From Myotis daubentonii (Eukaryota > Chordata > Mammalia > Chiroptera > Vespertilionidae), in the NCBI RefSeq assembly GCF_963259705.1, contig NC_081842.1:64926787-64990786 (forward strand): 64,000 bases of DNA, in the 5' to 3' direction. Both the position numbers and the translations under genes were made by a program. Each line of letters starts with the position of its first letter. Position 1 is the stretch's first letter. Under the pieces are notes generated by a model. It ran no database searches. It had not been told where the DNA came from and was given only the letters and a program-made list of their open reading frames with translations. Below, piece by piece: positions 60,135-64,000 of this stretch.

Positions 60135-60673
60135 TAACGCTAATTGGCACATTTGCTTTATTTATTTATTTTCAAAACAAATTGAGTTTTTAATTTTTTT
60201 TCTTTTTGTTCATTCCATCACATTGAAAAGGAGGAAAAGAAAAATGGTTTTGAATTCACTCGATATTTTGGACTCCTCAGATGAACGGAACATTGCACAC
60301 ACACTTGGAACAGAGAGAGATAGAGAGGAAAGTGGACTCCCACAGGGCCACACGCACCAATTCAAAAAACTTGGATACAGTGCAAGAATTTCCCAAAATG
60401 ATTGGATCATCATTACCAAAAACTCGCCATAACAACACCAAGAAACAAAAAATGTTTAAGCCACACTGTTTGACTTGGGATCTTTCCTGCTTATTTTTTT
60501 TTTTAAATGTTTGCCACATAGAGAGAAAGAGGGCTAGTGGGTGGGAGAGGACGGACTCACAGACGTGAGCAGGACAGGAAGGGCAACTTCAGAGTGGTGC
60601 TGAGAAGAGGGTGGGGAGAGACAGGGTCCAGGAGAGGGGAGGGCGGGGACGTGGAAAGCCATTTCTTAAGAGT
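60135..60673 (-). other. GAP43: GAP43 3' UTR and polyadenylation region
   Basis: Continues from the stop codon toward lower coordinates. The segment 60240-60480, read on the minus strand, includes 'tggtgttgttatggcgag', 'ttgggaaattcttgcactg' and 'cctgtgggagtccactttcc', which I recognise from mammalian GAP43 mRNAs. Three overlapping AATAAA signals (reverse of tttatttatttatt, 60157-60170) sit at the end, so cleavage should fall at about 60130-60145. A pyrimidine-rich stretch ('ccctctttctctctatgtgg', minus strand, near 60515-60535) lies where GAP43 mRNA stability elements bound by HuD are known. The binding here is inferred. Confidence 0.88.
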
Positions 60674-60762
60674 TCAGGCATGTTCTTGGTCCGCCTCGAG
60701 TTCTTCTCCTTTACCCTCATCCTGCCGGGCACTTTCCTTAGGTTTGGTTTCATCTGCAGCTT
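60674..60762 (-). CDS. GAP43: GAP43 (neuromodulin) last coding exon, C-terminal 28 residues
   Basis: GAP43 is a membrane-attached, calmodulin-binding growth-cone protein and PKC substrate in neurons. Its IQ motif and palmitoylated N-terminus are in exons outside the window. Here the minus strand shows an acceptor 'cttgttttcttcag' ending at 60763, then two bases completing a Glu codon, then [16 protein letters not shown].., ending EADQEHA and TGA at 60674-60676. The known mammalian C-terminus has the same length and ending. I see three differences from it (Val to Ala, Glu to Gly, Pro to Leu) and no frame break. The acceptor and phase-1 split codon mark it as a genuine exon, not a processed copy. 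The gene is transcribed right to left; exons 1 and 2 lie beyond 64000. Confidence 0.95.
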
Positions 60763-61539
60763 CTGAAGAAAACAAGATGGGAGGGGTCGGGAGGGGGAGA
60801 AGAGTTAGTATTTTTTCTCATCTGTTCACATGATAGTGCAATGCATTTTTTTTCATACCATTTCACAAGTGCTTTACGATGAAAGGAGATTGCTGTCTTA
60901 GTAATATAATTTCCAAGCTCAGGAGAGTTACTTCCAGAAGGTTGTTCAGTGACACATATGAAGAGCTCAGGAGCTATGATATTGGGAGCAAGAAGCCCAC
61001 ACAGAAATTACCATTGTCTTTAATCTCTCAGCCTTACAATCAAAGTATCCATGTACAGGCTCTTAACACTGGGAATCAACAATAATCTTGTATATTTTTC
61101 ATTAGTGTCAGACTAATTGTGACAACTACTTTATGTGGATCATTGAACAGTCATCCCCACTCTCTCATCCCTTATTTCTAGTATTATAAAAGCTGGAAAA
61201 TGAAATACTTGTCCAGCCCCTTAAAGCTAAAGCTGTCAAAGCACACTTGCCTTATGAATAAGTGTATTCAATGGGGATTTTTGGAGTGTTTGTAGAAGAC
61301 TTTAAGCTATTTCCTAATTGCAGTCATTTTAGTAAGACTACCTACTACTACTCATAAATATTTTTAAAGGCCAAAACCTTCCAAAATGACCATTATTAAC
61401 CATTAAAGACACAACATACCAATCATATTTTCCAGCAAAATTTTTTCTATGAGACTAACTACATTCTGATCATCATAATACTTTATGTACCAGCAGCATT
61501 CCTCATGGATTACAGAAATTTAGTATGCTAATGAGTCAT

Positions 61540-61720
61540 TTAATGTTCTACCAAAAGAAAGTTCCCAGATTTATTTTAGCGAGGGCCTTCTATAGCAATT
61601 TGAAATATTTTTATAGAATTTAGTTAGCTCCCAGCCTTGCCCAATGTGTTTAGTGCCCTCTTCAAATTACAAAAGAATAGAATATTGATTTGAACTGTTT
61701 AGAAGAATTAACTGTAGGAG
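61540..61720. promoter_or_regulatory. Candidate conserved intronic element in GAP43
   Basis: Repeat-free block with 'agttcccagatttattttagcgagggcc', 'gcaatttgaaatatttttatagaatttagttagctccc' and 'ttgatttgaactgtttagaagaattaactg'. No ORF. Conservation is suspected from texture only. Confidence 0.3.
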
Positions 61721-62379
61721 CGAAATAATACTTCAAAACTCTCTTCCTAAAATAAAATCTTAGAAGCTAGTATGTATGATTTGAGGGAGATTAAAACATT
61801 CAAAATAAAAGGTGGACATAGGTTGGGTAAGATGAGAGGAATTATATATTTGTGGAATTAAGGGAACAGAATTCAAAAGAGGAAAACAAAATAACAAAAA
61901 TGTAGGTAACCCTGAGAAGCAGTCATACTTTCTGTCCCCCATTGGTGGGCAATCAGGTTAAATCCCCCCCAATTTCCCCACTTTCTATTGACATTTTTGC
62001 CTGGGCCTAGGGGAAAAGTTGACACTTGACATGCATCTGTTAATTGAAGTCGCTACTATTTTCTATTAAAAGAGCTTCAATATCTACATATTCTCTCCTC
62101 AAATGCTTCAAACTATTTGAAACATAATTATTTATTTATTCAATACATTTGTTTCAAGCACCTGTAATGTGCCAAGCATTTTTATAAGTATTGAGACGAA
62201 GCAGTGAAGAAACAATAAATATCCTTGCTCTTGTTTAAGCCTTTCATAATAAACTTTTAACAAACAATGAAATCTATAATCATAATATGTCAACAGTGAG
62301 AAGGACCTTTAAGATCATTCATCAGTAATTAAACCATAACTCTTCAAGGTCAATAACAATATCTATTTTGCTCAACTTT

Positions 62380-62520
62380 GAACAACTAGCTCCTAACCCC
62401 TGCCTAGAGCAGGGAATGCCCTCAATTAATATTTATTGAATGCAAGAATGAATGGACATCCTTATTTCATAGATGAGGAAACTGAAGTCCAGGAAAAGGA
62501 AGAGATTTTCCTTAAATCAT
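62380..62520. repeat. L2 and MIR fragments
   Basis: 'gcctagagcagggaatgccctcaattaatatttattgaatg' is L2-like (plus), and 'catagatgaggaaactgaagtccag' is reverse MIR. Confidence 0.6.
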
Positions 62521-62694
62521 AAGATTTTCTCATGACCAGGTTTTCCCATTATATCAGGTTGCCATACTCAACCAGAGGGGGTTCAGCTCAAATACGTTTT
62601 ATCAATTCAGCACTGGAAACTAAGTACCTAGGGTTCACGGGTTTTGAGTGACCTACAAAACTTCCATGATTAAAAACAAATTGTTGTTCCCAAA

Positions 62695-62881
62695 TCTGTA
62701 TAATAAAGAGCCAGGGTCGTAACGACCAAAGGCTCGACCAGACCAGAAGTCAGTGCTGGGTTGCCTAGGGGGTCTAAACTGGAAGTCAGACATTCCCCAA
62801 TGGGCCGCCAATTGGAGTGGGTGCAGGTTGGGCTGAGGGAACCCCCCCTCCGTGCATGAATTTTGTGCACTGGGCCTCTAG
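62695..62881 (+). mobile_element. HeliBat Helitron in GAP43 intron 2, 187 bp
   Basis: TCTGTATAATAAAGAGCCAG at the start, 'ccagaagtcagtgctgg' in the body, 'gtgcatgaattttgtgcactgggcctctag' at the end, followed by T. Confidence 0.9.
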
Positions 62882-63609
62882 TGTAAAATAAAAGTCATAT
62901 AATTAAAACTGATAAAGTTCAGTTAGATGACTACAAAAGGTAACATGTCAGTCAGTTAGCTGGGATTCAAGTCAGCTGAACACACACAATAATATATACA
63001 TATTTTATATGAGATGAGAGTGATTTTATACTTGTTTATGTTATTGAATATTAAACAAAGGGGTTATTTTTGTATTATATTAAGGGACAACTAGTTAGTA
63101 AAAATAGAATGTGTCAAATCAGTGGATTCAATGAAATTCTTATAGACCACAGGGAATTATGGGGAGAAGAAAATATAAAATAACAACGTTTTATAACCAC
63201 AAAAGTGAGGTAAGCTAAGAACTCATACCAATATTTCTTTAAAAAAGTAAACCTACATGCAAATGAATAAAACAGGCAATCAGATGTGAACCATATGCCT
63301 GCTCTAGTTAGAGCCACTTAAATGAGAGACTGCATATGAGTTTGATAAAGGTTTGAACCACAGACAAAGGGAAATTTATTGAGAACAGAACCTGAGTTAT
63401 AGATAAACAGGTCCATTTGAGCCTGAATGTCAGCAAGAACTTCTGGGGATTGCTAAATTGCTCTTTCTTTCACTGATGCTGACACTAGACAAGTCATTGT
63501 AGTTAATAAATCATGTTGACCATATGGTTGTATATCTATATTTTCTTACCTGTTCTATCCAGCAGCCTCTCTGCCTAGAAAGAATCATGACTTATGACTT
63601 CGCTGGCCC

Positions 63610-63830
63610 CTAAAGCACTTAATTATAGCTAACATATTTGACCCTGACTCTATGCTCAGAACATTCTACGTATTTCATTCTATGTCATTTTATTTACTAG
63701 TAATTCTCACAGGTACCTTAATCATCCAATTTTATAGGTGGGAAACTGAGGCACAGTAAGATGAAGTAACTTACCTAAGACCACACTGTTTATGAATGGC
63801 AGCAAGGAATTCTAACCTAGGACAGAGCCA
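63610..63830 (-). repeat. MIR SINE (antisense)
   Basis: 'ccaattttataggtgggaaactgaggcacagtaagatgaagtaacttacctaagaccacac' is a clear reverse MIR core. Confidence 0.85.
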
Positions 63831-64000
63831 TTTGGCAGCTTCTACTTAAGATTGCTCTTTCTGCCTTTAACTTTGCCCAAGAAGAGTGGGTGTTCACAGA
63901 GTGGGAGCTAGAGTAGGGAGTCCACAGGTATGTAAGCCTGGAGCCTATAAATTCTAAAAACAGATCTTGGTAAAAGCTGCTCAGAATGGAGGGAAGAATC

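Larger units (their letters stand above)
60763..64000 (-). other. GAP43: GAP43 intron 2 (3' part)
   Basis: Everything right of the acceptor belongs to the intron before the last exon. It contains MIR and L2 pieces, one HeliBat and unique AT-rich sequence. No other exon is recognisable, and the large exon 2 is not in the window. Confidence 0.88.

Noticed and set aside
60674..60762. HMGN-type or other acidic-tail retropseudogene
   Set aside because: The acceptor site, the split codon and the exact GAP43 C-terminal motif fit the GAP43 terminal exon; no A tail or target duplication is seen.

Overview
The window is nuclear DNA of a vespertilionid bat. It carries at least fourteen HeliBat-type Helitrons (5' end like TCCTATATAATAAAAGG, 3' hairpin followed by CTAG), tRNA-derived Ves SINEs with CT-rich tails, and many non-autonomous hAT and Tc1/mariner elements. 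That combination is, as far as I know, restricted to Vespertilionidae. Gene density is very low.

The anchor is the last exon of GAP43 (neuromodulin) on the minus strand at about 60135-60762. It has a splice acceptor, the last 28 codons plus a split codon, a stop, a 3' UTR of about 540 bp and stacked AATAAA signals. Positions 60763-64000 are therefore GAP43 intron 2, and 1-60130 lies downstream of GAP43. In other mammals the next gene there is LSAMP, converging on GAP43. The AU-rich plus-strand stretch at about 830-1240, ending in an AATAAA, is a plausible but unproven distal LSAMP 3' UTR. The rest looks intergenic.

Layout: 1-1240 possible 3' UTR; 2130-5240 Ves SINE, two abutting HeliBats (one with an expanded minisatellite) and a Tigger-like element split by a hAT; 6600-7230 a three-level nest (L2 > mariner MITE > HeliBat); 7992-8767 an L1 3' end; 10007-10746 a pogo/Tigger-like element; 11300-12541 an MLT1 LTR split by a HeliBat; 14840-15480 a CpG island; 16402-18214 a cluster of hAT elements; 19560-32070 old L1 and MIR, microsatellites, Ves SINEs and a younger antisense L1; 32662-33130 HeliBat; 40216-40846 an RPL21 processed pseudogene with a 16-bp target duplication; 42400-43560 old MER and LTR pieces; 45812-46382 an unexplained inverted repeat; 49392-50322 a mariner with plant-type termini inserted in an old L1; 50520-55085 HeliBats and Ves SINEs; 55558-55758 a hAT; 59484-59884 an MLT1 LTR; then GAP43.

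The most interesting item is the 931-bp element at 49392-50322. It has perfect 26-bp terminal inverted repeats beginning CTCCCTCTGTCCC, the type seen in plant Stowaway and mariner elements. Its 156-codon ORF reads as the N-terminal DNA-binding part of a plant-type mariner transposase joined in frame to the C-terminal tail, with the catalytic core missing. Other unusual structure: a 77-bp inverted repeat with a 416-bp spacer holding a perfect palindrome, and three cases of short local segments copied 1-3 kb away with no obvious transposon cause. Repeat family names come from recognition by eye, without database searches.
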